Source: Clostridia bacterium
GTDB lineage: Bacteria; Bacillota; Clostridia; Oscillospirales; Acutalibacteraceae
DNA: 63,600 nt
Reading direction: 5' to 3'
NCBI GenBank assembly: GCA_017474125.1
Contig: JAFVIF010000044.1
Coordinates: 1 to 63,600 of the forward strand
The notes under the pieces were generated by a model, which worked only from the letters and a program-made list of their open reading frames with translations, was not told the origin of the DNA and did not search any database. The position numbers were made by a program, and so were the translations under genes. Below are positions 36,576 to 43,205 of this stretch, piece by piece; positions within the stretch are counted from its first letter, which is position 1; every line of letters begins with the position of its first letter.

Positions 36576-36604
36576 TTGAATAATACCCGAAAAAATAGTA
36601 CAAT
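36576..36604 (+). promoter_or_regulatory. Sigma-A promoter of ruvX
   Basis: TTGAAT (36576-36581), 17 bases, TACAAT (36599-36604), followed by GAGGT ahead of the ATG at 36631. Confidence 0.68.
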
Positions 36605-36630
36605 TAAGAAAAAATTCAACGAGGTTTATT

Positions 36631-37059
36631 ATGATAATAATGAGTGTTGACCGCGGCAAGGCGCGTACAGGAATAGCATATAGCGACAAAAATGAAAGCT
36701 TTGCCTTCCCCTTAACCGTAATAACCGAATATAACGGCGAAAGGCTTGCAGAAAGAATAGCAGCCGAGGCTCAAAAGCTATCTGCCGAGCTTATTGTGGT
36801 AGGGCTTCCCCGCCGCACCGACGGCTCCCTTGGTGACAGCGCCGAGGAATGTATGGCTCTTGCCCAAAGGGTTGCCGCCTTAAGCGGTATTGAGGTGGAA
36901 ACGTACGACGAGCGCTTTACCACCGTATTGGCCCATACCGCCCTTAACGCCACCGACACCCGCGGCAAAAAAAGAAAGGCGGTAATCGACGCCGTAGCCG
37001 CCACTATGATTTTAGAGGACTACCTAAAATTCCGCCAAAACAAAAAAGCCCAAAATTAA
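36631..37059 (+). CDS. ruvX: RuvX/YqgF-type Holliday junction resolvase-like nuclease
   Basis: The 142-residue RNase H-fold protein matches the YqgF family, proposed to resolve Holliday junctions and reported to take part in pre-16S rRNA 5' processing. Key parts are the first acidic motif SVDRGKARTGIA (5-16), VVGLPRRTDGS (about 56-66), the YDERFTT motif (about 92-98) and the C-terminal DAVAATMILEDYL. Length is standard. It often neighbours alaS and yrzB/DUF1292 genes in Firmicutes; here it stands alone between the giant adhesin and a hairpin array, with its own promoter and terminator. Confidence 0.93.
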   Translation: MIIMSVDRGKARTGIAYSDKNESFAFPLTVITEYNGERLAERIAAEAQKLSAELIVVGLPRRTDGSLGDSAEECMALAQRVAALSGIEVETYDERFTTVLAHTALNATDTRGKKRKAVIDAVAATMILEDYLKFRQNKKAQN

Positions 37060-37074
37060 GCAAAAGCACCGAAC

Positions 37075-37104
37075 GGGAGACACTTCGTAAAGAAGTGTTC
37101 TCCC
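37075..37104 (+). terminator. Terminator of ruvX
   Basis: GGGAGACACTTC (37075-37086) pairs with GAAGTGTTCTCCC (37092-37104), one bulged T, followed by a T-rich tract. Confidence 0.82.
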
Positions 37105-37143
37105 TTATTCATTTTTTATATAAAAATTGACACTTTTAGTTTC

Positions 37144-37273
37144 AGTGATATTTTATTCGCCCTTAAACTGCCGAAGGCAATATCACTCGGCGGTAGCCGA
37201 ATATAACTGCGAAGCAATATAACTCGCCGATAGGCGAATATAACTGTGGCACCTTCCTTACGGAGGGTGCCAC
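37144..37273. repeat. Chain of short hairpins joined by a conserved 9-base linker
   Basis: Hairpins GCC-gaa-GGC (37170-37178), CGGC-ggta-GCCG (37188-37199), GC-gaa-GC (37209-37215) and CGCC-gata-GGCG (37225-37236) are each followed by the same linker AATATCACT or AATATAACT (37179, 37200, 37216, 37237). An inverted linker, AGTGATATT, lies at 37144-37152, and a 12-base stem (37246-37257 with 37262-37273, one G-T pair) closes the array. Stem sequences change with pairing kept while the linker is constant, so the unit is a repeat family shaped by structure. It lies between convergent ruvX and dinB. No protein is encoded here. Confidence 0.85.
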
Positions 37274-37294
37274 AACGCGTCGGTGCTTTTTTAT

Positions 37295-38509
37295 TTACGG
37301 CGACGGCAAGGAAAAGCCGGGTGAAAATCCCTTTTCCTTACCAACAAGGCTGGCGCGCGTTATGGCATTTTCTCCAAAGCGCGAACAAATGCTGCTTAAA
37401 ATTTCTTCTATACCGCAAAGGCGCATTTCCTCCTCCACTTGGCTGAACATATCAAGCTGAACGCTTCCCCGCCCCTCCTTTAAGCGCACTGCTCTGAGCC
37501 CTACGCTTCGGCAGGGCAATTCGCCGTGCTCCCGAAAAAGGGCCATTGCCGCCCTCGCTAAGGTAATTCCCGTTTGTGAGCCGCCGTCAAGCCGCGCCGA
37601 ATACTCCTTAACCGATAAATCGGTGCTTCGTACCGTAAGAGCAACCCCCGTTGCGTACATATTGTAATCTCTAAGCCTTTCACCAAGCTCCTCGGCATAT
37701 AAAAGAAGCTCCCTCCATACCTCTTCCTCCTCCTTTAGGTCGTAGGATAAGGTACGGCTTCGACCGATGCTTTTAGGTCGGTCGGTTGATTTTGGGGTGC
37801 AAACGGGAGAATTATCAAGTCCCATTGCGTTTGCCCTAAGACTGAGCCCGTTTTTACCAAGCATTCTGTATAGCATATTTTCATCACAAAGGGTTATATC
37901 CCCTATTGTAAAAACCCCTTTTCTCGCCAACGACTCGGCGGTGCTTTTACCAACGTAAAGCAAATCGGAGGCAGGCAGAGAATAAATTTTATCCTTAAAA
38001 TTTTCCTTACTTATTATTGTCAGCCCCTCGGGCTTTTTCATATCACTTCCCAGCTTTGCAAAAATCTTGTTAAAGCTGACCCCCACCGAAGCGGTTATGT
38101 TGAGCTCGTTTTTAATATCCCGCATTATTTTTTTGGCTATCTCCTCGCCGCTTCCGAAAAGAAGCCTGCTTCCCGTAACGTCAAGCCAGCATTCATCCAT
38201 ACCAAAGGGCTCCACCATATCGGTATAGCGGTGGTAAATTGCCCTCGCCTTTAAGGAAAATTCCTCGTATTTATCGTAAAGAGGCGGCAGCACGTAAAGG
38301 CCCGCGCATTTTTGCTTCGCCTTCCATATAGGCTCGGCGGTTTTAACCCCAAACCTTTTGGCTATTTCGTTTTTAGCAAGAATAATACCGTGTCGGTTTT
38401 CCACGCTTCCCCCCACTGCAACCGGCTCGGTCATAAGTGTTTGATTATATAAAAGGCTGACCGAAGCAAAAAAATTATTAAGGTCGCAATGAAGTATGGT
38501 TCTTTCCAT
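37295..38509 (-). CDS. dinB: Y-family DNA polymerase IV (DinB)
   Basis: DinB copies past DNA lesions with low fidelity. The 404-residue protein has the palm acidic residues Asp9 (CDLNNFFASV), Asp105 and Glu106 (GMDECWLDVTG), the FF steric-gate position (13-14), a helix-hairpin-helix thumb (SLPASDLLYVGKSTAESL), and a C-terminal clamp-binding motif QLDMF (about 357-361). The start abuts the stop of the upstream sigma-like gene, so it is the third gene of an operon under the LexA/XRE-type double operator at 39303-39338. Co-transcription with two small regulatory-looking genes is not the usual arrangement for dinB. Confidence 0.95.
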   Translation of the reverse strand: MERTILHCDLNNFFASVSLLYNQTLMTEPVAVGGSVENRHGIILAKNEIAKRFGVKTAEPIWKAKQKCAGLYVLPPLYDKYEEFSLKARAIYHRYTDMVEPFGMDECWLDVTGSRLLFGSGEEIAKKIMRDIKNELNITASVGVSFNKIFAKLGSDMKKPEGLTIISKENFKDKIYSLPASDLLYVGKSTAESLARKGVFTIGDITLCDENMLYRMLGKNGLSLRANAMGLDNSPVCTPKSTDRPKSIGRSRTLSYDLKEEEEVWRELLLYAEELGERLRDYNMYATGVALTVRSTDLSVKEYSARLDGGSQTGITLARAAMALFREHGELPCRSVGLRAVRLKEGRGSVQLDMFSQVEEEMRLCGIEEILSSICSRFGENAITRASLVGKEKGFSPGFSLPSP

Positions 38510-38863
38510 TTAATGTGTCACACCCTTTTCCTTTTTTATGGAGGGCCTTAAATTTTCAAGGCCGTTTAAATGTATTCTTTCAACCTGCCGTCGGCTGTAA
38601 TTTAGCATAACGGCGGTTTCCTCTAAGCTTTTTCCGCAAAGGTACTTTTGAGCAAGCACCTCGCTTTCGGTTTTATCGGTAAGGCTTTCAATATCCTCCT
38701 CTATAACGTCTCTTACCCACATAGCCTGCATTAATTTATCCTTATATTTATCCTTCTTATCAGCATTTTTCGCCGACAGCGCAAGATAGCGGTTAATTCT
38801 TGCCTGCTGTAAAGCATACAGCTCCAAATACTCCCTTTTTTCGGTAACAAGGGGATTTATCAT
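38510..38863 (-). CDS. Small sigma-70 region 4-like HTH protein
   Basis: The 117-residue protein has a charged helical N-terminus (about 1-60, with QQARINRYLALSAKNADKKD) and a C-terminal helix-turn-helix like sigma factor region 4 (QKYLCGKSLEETAVMLNYS, then RRQVERIHLNGLENL). Similar short proteins occur in phages and integrative elements as late-gene activators (ArpU/DUF1492-like). No region 2 is present, so it is not a complete sigma factor. Its first four bases overlap the zinc-ribbon gene and its stop touches dinB. A DNA-binding or polymerase-binding accessory role is an inference. Confidence 0.7.
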   Translation of the reverse strand: MINPLVTEKREYLELYALQQARINRYLALSAKNADKKDKYKDKLMQAMWVRDVIEEDIESLTDKTESEVLAQKYLCGKSLEETAVMLNYSRRQVERIHLNGLENLRPSIKKEKGVTH

Positions 38864-39225
38864 AGCATTCCTGCTCCCTTTAAGGCATAATACTGACCGT
38901 AGCTTAAGGTACAGCCGTGAATAAGATTATATCGGTCAACCTCGGCTACCGCTTTATATAACGGACTGTTTTTTCGTTTTTCCTCCTGCTCTTTTTGACG
39001 GGCATACAGCTTTTCGCCCGCGCTTCGGCAGCTATCGGAGCAATAACCTGCACCGGGATGCGGCACACGGCGGCCGCAATAGCTGCAATATTCTCCCTTT
39101 TTCTCGTGAAAATCCATACTGTCGCAATAGGGACAAAGCAACAGCCTTTCGCTACCTAACGGCCTCGGCTCAAAATAAACCTTAGCGTACAAAAATTCCC
39201 TACCACAAGCCGAACAATGATACAA
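38860..39225 (-). CDS. Zinc-ribbon protein, first gene of the dinB operon
   Basis: The 121-residue protein has four paired-cysteine knuckles in its first half: Cys4/Cys7, Cys31/Cys34, Cys47/Cys50 and Cys62/Cys66, enough for two zinc ribbons. A charged helix follows (KLYARQKEQEEKRKNSPLYK) and the C-terminus is DRYNLIHGCTLSYGQYYALK. I do not know a named family; the end recalls small phage-associated proteins. The start is a TTG at 39225, nine bases after a strong GGAGGA (39235-39240); no ATG fits. It overlaps the sigma-like gene by four bases. As the first gene of the operon it is most directly exposed to the double operator. Confidence 0.7.
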   Translation of the reverse strand: MYHCSACGREFLYAKVYFEPRPLGSERLLLCPYCDSMDFHEKKGEYCSYCGRRVPHPGAGYCSDSCRSAGEKLYARQKEQEEKRKNSPLYKAVAEVDRYNLIHGCTLSYGQYYALKGAGML

Positions 39226-39258
39226 AGCTTTTGTTCCTCCTATTTTTTAAAAAAATTC

Positions 39259-39287
39259 TTGACTTAGCTCGGCATCTGTAATATAAT
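39259..39287 (+). promoter_or_regulatory. Sigma-A promoter of the XRE-ImmA pair
   Basis: TTGACT (39259-39264), 17 bases, perfect TATAAT (39282-39287). Its expected start near 39294 lies on a degenerate copy (from 39292) of the 39323 palindrome. It faces the dinB-operon promoter. Confidence 0.82.
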
Positions 39288-39302
39288 GATTTTACGGATT
39301 CC

Positions 39303-39316
39303 CGAACACATGTTCT
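39303..39316. promoter_or_regulatory. LexA-type SOS box
   Basis: CGAACACATGTTCT contains GAAC-N4-GTTC (39304-39315), the Gram-positive LexA box. It lies one base from the -10 of the dinB operon, over its expected start point, and about 10 bases past the XRE start point. Confidence 0.8.
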
Positions 39317-39345
39317 ATTATATTACGGAATTCCGTAATTGTCAA
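39317..39345 (-). promoter_or_regulatory. Consensus sigma-A promoter of the zinc-ribbon/sigma-like/dinB operon
   Basis: On the minus strand perfect TTGACA (39340-39345), 17 bases, perfect TATAAT (39317-39322). The spacer consists almost entirely of a 16-base palindrome. Such a strong promoter would need tight repression. Confidence 0.88.
39323..39338. promoter_or_regulatory. Candidate operator of the XRE repressor
   Basis: TTACGGAATTCCGTAA is a perfect 16-base palindrome lying within the spacer of the dinB-operon promoter. A degenerate relative, TTACGGATTCCCG (39292-39304), overlaps the start of the XRE transcript. Two related sites next to an XRE gene suggest repression and autorepression. 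Confidence 0.65.
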
Positions 39346-39392
39346 GTGCTCAGCGGTATTTTTTGAAAATTTATCGGTTAGGTGGAATGAAA

Positions 39393-39719
39393 ATGGATTC
39401 TGTTTACAGTAGAATCGAAGCCTTATGCAAAAGGGACAAGGTAACGGTTACCGAGCTTTGTCGCGCCTGCGGCATACCCCGTGCAACCCTTTCTGACTAT
39501 AAAATGGGAAGGAGTAAATCTCTTTCGGCCTCTACCCTCTCTAAAATTTCGGCTTACTTTTCGGTAAGCGTTGAATATCTTTTAGAAGGCGAAAGCGCCA
39601 AGGTGAGTGAGGATGAATTAAAGGTTGCCCTTTTCGGCGGTGCCAAGGTTACCGATGCTATGTGGGAAGAAATTAAGCGCTACGCGCAATACATTAAGGA
39701 CAGAGAAAATGGAGCTTAA
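39393..39719 (+). CDS. XRE/ImmR-like repressor
   Basis: The 108-residue protein has an N-terminal Cro/C1 helix-turn-helix (TVTELCRACGIPRATLSDYK, about 18-37) and a C-terminal helix (VTDAMWEEIKRYAQYIK) like ImmR-type repressors. The ATG at 39393 has AGGTGG seven bases upstream; an ATG two codons earlier would leave only one base. It overlaps the ImmA gene by 11 bases. In integrative elements such as ICEBs1 the ImmR repressor is cut by the ImmA protease after DNA damage; the same pair next to a LexA box and dinB suggests the same logic. Target palindrome is inferred. Confidence 0.88.
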   Translation: MDSVYSRIEALCKRDKVTVTELCRACGIPRATLSDYKMGRSKSLSASTLSKISAYFSVSVEYLLEGESAKVSEDELKVALFGGAKVTDAMWEEIKRYAQYIKDRENGA

Positions 39720-40110
39720 GGATTTATATGCCCTTGCCGAAGCCAAGGGTGTACGGATTATGGACTTTTCACTACCCGAAAACAAGGCGGTCACCCTAAA
39801 AATTGCGGAAAACTGTTACATTGGTGTTGACCCTGCCGTTTTCGGTAGAGAATGTGAGGAGCGTATAATAATAGCCCACGAAATGGGGCATATTGCAACC
39901 GGCGGCTTTTACACCGAGGACACCGATGAGGAATACCGAAAAAAGCAGGAATTAAAGGCGGAAAAATGGGCGATGGAGCACTTAGTCCCCAAGACCGCTT
40001 TAAAAAACGCCATTAAAAACGGCTGTCACAGTCTTGAAAGCATGGCGGAGCATTTCTGCGTCAATGAAGAATATATGTCGAAGGTACTGCTTTACTATTT
40101 AGATAATTAA
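39709..40110 (+). CDS. ImmA/IrrE-type metallopeptidase
   Basis: The 133-residue protein has the zinc-protease motif HEMGH at 57-61, preceded by ERIIIA, and a downstream helical region with ELKAEKWAMEHLVP supplying a further possible metal ligand (Glu). ImmA-family proteases cleave their partner XRE repressor to release transcription. The ATG at 39709 overlaps the repressor gene by 11 bases, so both are made together; an open frame further upstream has no ribosome site. It ends at a bidirectional terminator. No integrase, relaxase or excisionase gene is near, so it is not an obvious part of a mobile element. Confidence 0.93.
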   Translation: MELKDLYALAEAKGVRIMDFSLPENKAVTLKIAENCYIGVDPAVFGRECEERIIIAHEMGHIATGGFYTEDTDEEYRKKQELKAEKWAMEHLVPKTALKNAIKNGCHSLESMAEHFCVNEEYMSKVLLYYLDN

Positions 40111-40111
40111 A

Positions 40112-40145
40112 AAATCCCAACGTGCGTTTTAGTACGTTGGGATTT
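40112..40145. terminator. Bidirectional terminator between ImmA and the ABC importer
   Basis: AAATCCCAACGT (40112-40123) pairs with ACGTTGGGATTT (40134-40145), loop of ten bases, A and T tracts on both sides. Confidence 0.9.
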
Positions 40146-40149
40146 CTTT

Positions 40150-40716
40150 TTATTCTATTACTATTTCTTTTTGGCAAAGCTTTTTTGCTTCGTCTCTTTG
40201 GTGAGAAATCAAAACAAGGGTTTTATTTTCGGTATACCTTTTTATTACCTCTATGGTTTTTTGAGCAGCTTCAGCATCAAGGCCGTTCAGGGGCTCGTCA
40301 AGAATAAGAAGGTCAAAAGGCTTGCTTAAGGCTCTTGCCAGAGCAACCCTTCGCTTCATTCCCCCCGAAAGCTCGTCGGGCATCATTCCGCCGCAATTCT
40401 CAAGCCCCAATTCCCTCAAAAGGAGGCTTGCCTTATGTTCGGATGAAAAAAGGGAAATATTCTTTTCCACGCAAACAAAGGGAATTAACCTGTCCTCCTG
40501 AAAAACTACCGAAAGCACCGCGCCCTCTTTTACCTTAACCTCACCTCGGCGCGGCTTTTCAAGTCCCGCTATAAGGCGAAGCACCGTAGTTTTACCCTTG
40601 CCGGAAGGGCCGTTAAGCCATACGTGTTCACCCTCCCTTATATTAAAGGAAAGGTTACTCAGCACCTCCTTACGGCTCGCCTTATAGGAAAAGGTGACGT
40701 TGTTAAAATTTATCAC
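40150..40716 (-). CDS. ABC importer ATPase, NitT/TauT type
   Basis: The 188-residue protein powers the importer encoded by the next two upstream genes. It has Walker A GPSGKGKTT (about 37-45), the Q-loop VVFQEDRLIPF, signature LSGGMKRR, Walker B DLLILDEPLNGLD, and the switch His in LISHQRDEAKKL. It is shorter than most TauB/SsuB ATPases (about 250), lacking the C-terminal extension. Its ATG overlaps the permease stop by four bases. It is the last gene of the Crp/Fnr-led operon. Confidence 0.94.
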   Translation of the reverse strand: MINFNNVTFSYKASRKEVLSNLSFNIREGEHVWLNGPSGKGKTTVLRLIAGLEKPRRGEVKVKEGAVLSVVFQEDRLIPFVCVEKNISLFSSEHKASLLLRELGLENCGGMMPDELSGGMKRRVALARALSKPFDLLILDEPLNGLDAEAAQKTIEVIKRYTENKTLVLISHQRDEAKKLCQKEIVIE

Positions 40717-41462
40717 TTTGCCACCCCTTTTCCTATTAAAAGCTTTAAAGCACCCTCTAAAGCAATACTGAAAATTATTATTACCGCCGTAATTGCAAAC
40801 ACCCGTGAATACTCTACCGACGATTGGCTGACAACCAGCATATCACCGAGAGAATCCCTGCTTCGGCAAATAACCTCGGCGGCAACTCCCGATTTCCAGG
40901 CAAAGCCGAGTCCCGTTATAAGGCTTGCACTGTAGGAAGGCAAAACCGCGGGAAAAACAATATAGCGGAAGGTATTAAAGCCGCCAAGACCCATTACACG
41001 CGCCATTTCGGTAAGGCCCTTGTCAACACCTCTCAGCGCCTGCTCGGTGGTGAGCCATATAATGGGAAGCACCGTAAGAAAGGCGATAAGCTGCGGTATA
41101 TAATCCTTGCTTACCCAAAGGAAAACAAGAATAATAAAAGCGGCTACGGGAACGGCTCGCATAAGACGGAGTATTGGAGAAAACACCGCCGAAATAAGGG
41201 TAAATTTATTGGCGGCTACGGCAAAAACGGTGCCTATTATTACGGCACAGCCGAAGCCTAATACTATTCTTATAAGCGAATACGCCGCCGACAGCCAAAA
41301 TTCCTTTTCCCCCGCCAAGGAGATAAACGCCTGTACGGTTGTTACGGGTGTAGGCATTGCAATAAGCAGATTTTTATTAAGAAGGGAAAAAGCAATCTGC
41401 CACGCTAAAAGCCAAAAGGCAACAATAAGTATTTTTTTAATTATTCTTTTATATTTTATCAT
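40713..41462 (-). CDS. ABC importer permease, NitT/TauT type
   Basis: The 249-residue membrane protein has about six helices and the BPD_transp_1 coupling loop EMARVMGLGGFNTFRYIVFPAVLPS (EAA-like, about 150-175), which contacts the ATPase. The family imports nitrate, sulfonates, taurine, thiamine precursors or similar small molecules. Its ends overlap both neighbours by four bases (ATGA), so permease, binding protein and ATPase are made in fixed order. The length matches SsuC/TauC. Substrate cannot be read from this protein. Confidence 0.94.
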   Translation of the reverse strand: MIKYKRIIKKILIVAFWLLAWQIAFSLLNKNLLIAMPTPVTTVQAFISLAGEKEFWLSAAYSLIRIVLGFGCAVIIGTVFAVAANKFTLISAVFSPILRLMRAVPVAAFIILVFLWVSKDYIPQLIAFLTVLPIIWLTTEQALRGVDKGLTEMARVMGLGGFNTFRYIVFPAVLPSYSASLITGLGFAWKSGVAAEVICRSRDSLGDMLVVSQSSVEYSRVFAITAVIIIFSIALEGALKLLIGKGVAK

Positions 41463-42451
41463 TTAGCTACGTAGTAGAAGCCTTCCTCGGGAAGCGCGCC
41501 GCCTACCGATTGAGGATTGGCCTCAAACATAATCTTTAAATAGCCCGAAAGCTTTGTTTTCATTTCTTCACCGGTTATAAAGGTAAGCCCGCAATTAGGA
41601 ATAGCCTTTTGAATTATAGGCGCCTTTACGGGGAGAATTTTATTATCCTCGCAAATTACCGCAGTGGCGGCAGGGTCAGCCAAGCCTGCTTTTATGGAAG
41701 CCTCATACTCTGTAAGGAACAGCTTAACGGCGTTGGGGTTTTCGCTTAAAAACTTATTATTTACAATAACACAACCCATAAGCAGAGCATCGGTATCGGA
41801 AATCTTCGACCATTCCTCACCCATATTAAGCACTACCTTAGCGTTTTCATACTTGGTAGGAAGCACGGTTGCAACGGGCTGGGGAGCCATAATTACGGCA
41901 TCCTTATCCTTTGCCCAAACGGTGGGAAGCTCGTTACCGTCGGATACGAATTCAATTTTCACATCCTTGTCGGGGTCAATATTATTGCCCTTTAAAACGT
42001 AACGGAGAATATACTCGGGGTTAGCACCCTGTCCGGGGGTGTAAATAGTTTTGCCCTTTAAGTCGGCTACCGATTTTATTTCCTGTCCGTTTGCAAGCAT
42101 ATAAAGCACACTGCTTGTATTTACGGCAATAACAGTTACGTTACCCTTTGTTTTATTATAAAGCACCGAAGCCTGATTGGTTGCTACGGCGGCAATATCG
42201 GCACTACCGTTAGATACGGCGGCAACTATATCGTTATTATTCTGCGCTACCGTAAAGGTGTAGGTGTTGGCGGTTTTGCCGTCCTTAGCCAAGGCAATAA
42301 GATTAGCGGCGCCGATACCCGTGGGGCCCGAAAGCACGTACATATTTACGTTAGTGCCCTTAAGGGGTTGGTCAATTTCCACAGGTGTGCAGCTTGCAAG
42401 GCAAGCAAGCGTGAGCACAAGCGTTAATACAATGCTGATAATTCTTTTCAT
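41459..42451 (-). CDS. ABC importer substrate-binding lipoprotein
   Basis: The 330-residue protein has a lipoprotein signal with LASC and the lipidated Cys21. The mature part is a two-lobed periplasmic-binding fold of the NMT1/SsuA-like class: SGPTGIGAANLIAL (about 41-54), NGSADIAAVATNQASVLY, and the family hinge DLKGKTIYTPGQGANPEYILR (about 124-144). Ligand is unknown; aromatic sulfonates, thiamine precursors and metal-free anions are all possible for this class. A four-base overlap links it to the upstream regulator and the downstream permease. Confidence 0.93.
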   Translation of the reverse strand: MKRIISIVLTLVLTLACLASCTPVEIDQPLKGTNVNMYVLSGPTGIGAANLIALAKDGKTANTYTFTVAQNNNDIVAAVSNGSADIAAVATNQASVLYNKTKGNVTVIAVNTSSVLYMLANGQEIKSVADLKGKTIYTPGQGANPEYILRYVLKGNNIDPDKDVKIEFVSDGNELPTVWAKDKDAVIMAPQPVATVLPTKYENAKVVLNMGEEWSKISDTDALLMGCVIVNNKFLSENPNAVKLFLTEYEASIKAGLADPAATAVICEDNKILPVKAPIIQKAIPNCGLTFITGEEMKTKLSGYLKIMFEANPQSVGGALPEEGFYYVAK

Positions 42452-43053
42452 AAAATCACCTTTATCCTTCCGTCCTCACGGACAATTAATTTTTTCTGTT
42501 CTAAATTGGCAAGCTCTCTGTAAAGGGTTGTCCTTCCCATACAAAGACTGTTTGCAAGGCCCGTCATTTTGCCTTCGTACCCTCCGTTTTTAAGAAGAAA
42601 GGCGTAAAGTCTGCCCTCGGCGCCCTCCCTCATCATAATAGAAAGCTTTTCGTTTAAAAAGCGTATACGGGATGACAAAAAGGTTATATAGTTTACCGCC
42701 AGCTCGGGATAGGCTTTAAAGCATTTACCCAGAGCCTCTTCGGTAATAAACTGCACCGTGCAGGGCTTTACGGCCACTATTCGGCTTATATATTCCTCTG
42801 TTTCACCGAAAACCGCCGCCGCACCGAACATACCTCCCTCGCTAAAGTGGGAAAGCACGCCCTCGCCGCCTACCGAAAGCGCCTTTGCGCTACCCGAAAG
42901 CACTACGCCTATACACCTGCGGAATTTATTTTCGCTGTATATGGTTTCGCCCTTCGCAAAGCATACGGGCTCCTTAAGCTCTATTTTTTCTGCCGCTTCC
43001 CCTACCCCTTTAAACAGATAGGTTTGGCTGAGCACCTTTCTTGCGTCCTCCAT
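42448..43053 (-). CDS. Crp/Fnr family transcriptional regulator
   Basis: The 201-residue protein has a cyclic-nucleotide-binding-like beta-barrel (about 20-120, with LSGSAKALSVGGEGVLSHF) and a C-terminal winged helix (GLANSLCMGRTTLYRELANL). It lacks the N-terminal four-cysteine cluster of FNR, so a ligand or redox signal other than an iron-sulfur cluster is likely. The ATG at 43053 has GAGGTG upstream; a longer frame from 43116 reads through the promoter. It is the first gene of the importer operon, so it probably controls its own transport genes through the palindrome at 43065-43080. Confidence 0.92.
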   Translation of the reverse strand: MEDARKVLSQTYLFKGVGEAAEKIELKEPVCFAKGETIYSENKFRRCIGVVLSGSAKALSVGGEGVLSHFSEGGMFGAAAVFGETEEYISRIVAVKPCTVQFITEEALGKCFKAYPELAVNYITFLSSRIRFLNEKLSIMMREGAEGRLYAFLLKNGGYEGKMTGLANSLCMGRTTLYRELANLEQKKLIVREDGRIKVIL

Positions 43054-43064
43054 TATACACCTCG

Positions 43065-43080
43065 CAAACTGTACCGTTTG
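43065..43080. promoter_or_regulatory. Candidate operator of the Crp/Fnr regulator
   Basis: CAAACTGTACCGTTTG is an imperfect 16-base palindrome (two mismatched positions) just downstream of the -10, within the leader, where a bound regulator would block the operon. Confidence 0.5.
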
Positions 43081-43095
43081 GAACACTTTTTCATT

Positions 43096-43124
43096 ATAAT
43101 ACCATATTGTTAACATTTTGTCAA
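43096..43124 (-). promoter_or_regulatory. Sigma-A promoter of the Crp/Fnr-importer operon
   Basis: On the minus strand perfect TTGACA (43119-43124), 17 bases, TATTAT (43096-43101). Confidence 0.72.
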
Positions 43125-43205
43125 TATAAAATACAATATTACGTCTTTTATTTTTTCAAAAATATGCTAAAATAGATTTATCACTTAAAAAAAAGAGGTA
43201 ATTTT

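Noticed and set aside
37144-37273. Possible CRISPR array
   Set aside because: Repeat units are only 9 bases with 7-12 base hairpins between; there are no spacers of normal length and no cas genes.
39393-40110. XRE-ImmA pair as toxin-antitoxin system
   Set aside because: HEMGH peptidases paired with XRE repressors are known as repressor-cleavage modules, and the neighbouring LexA box and dinB fit damage control better than a toxin.
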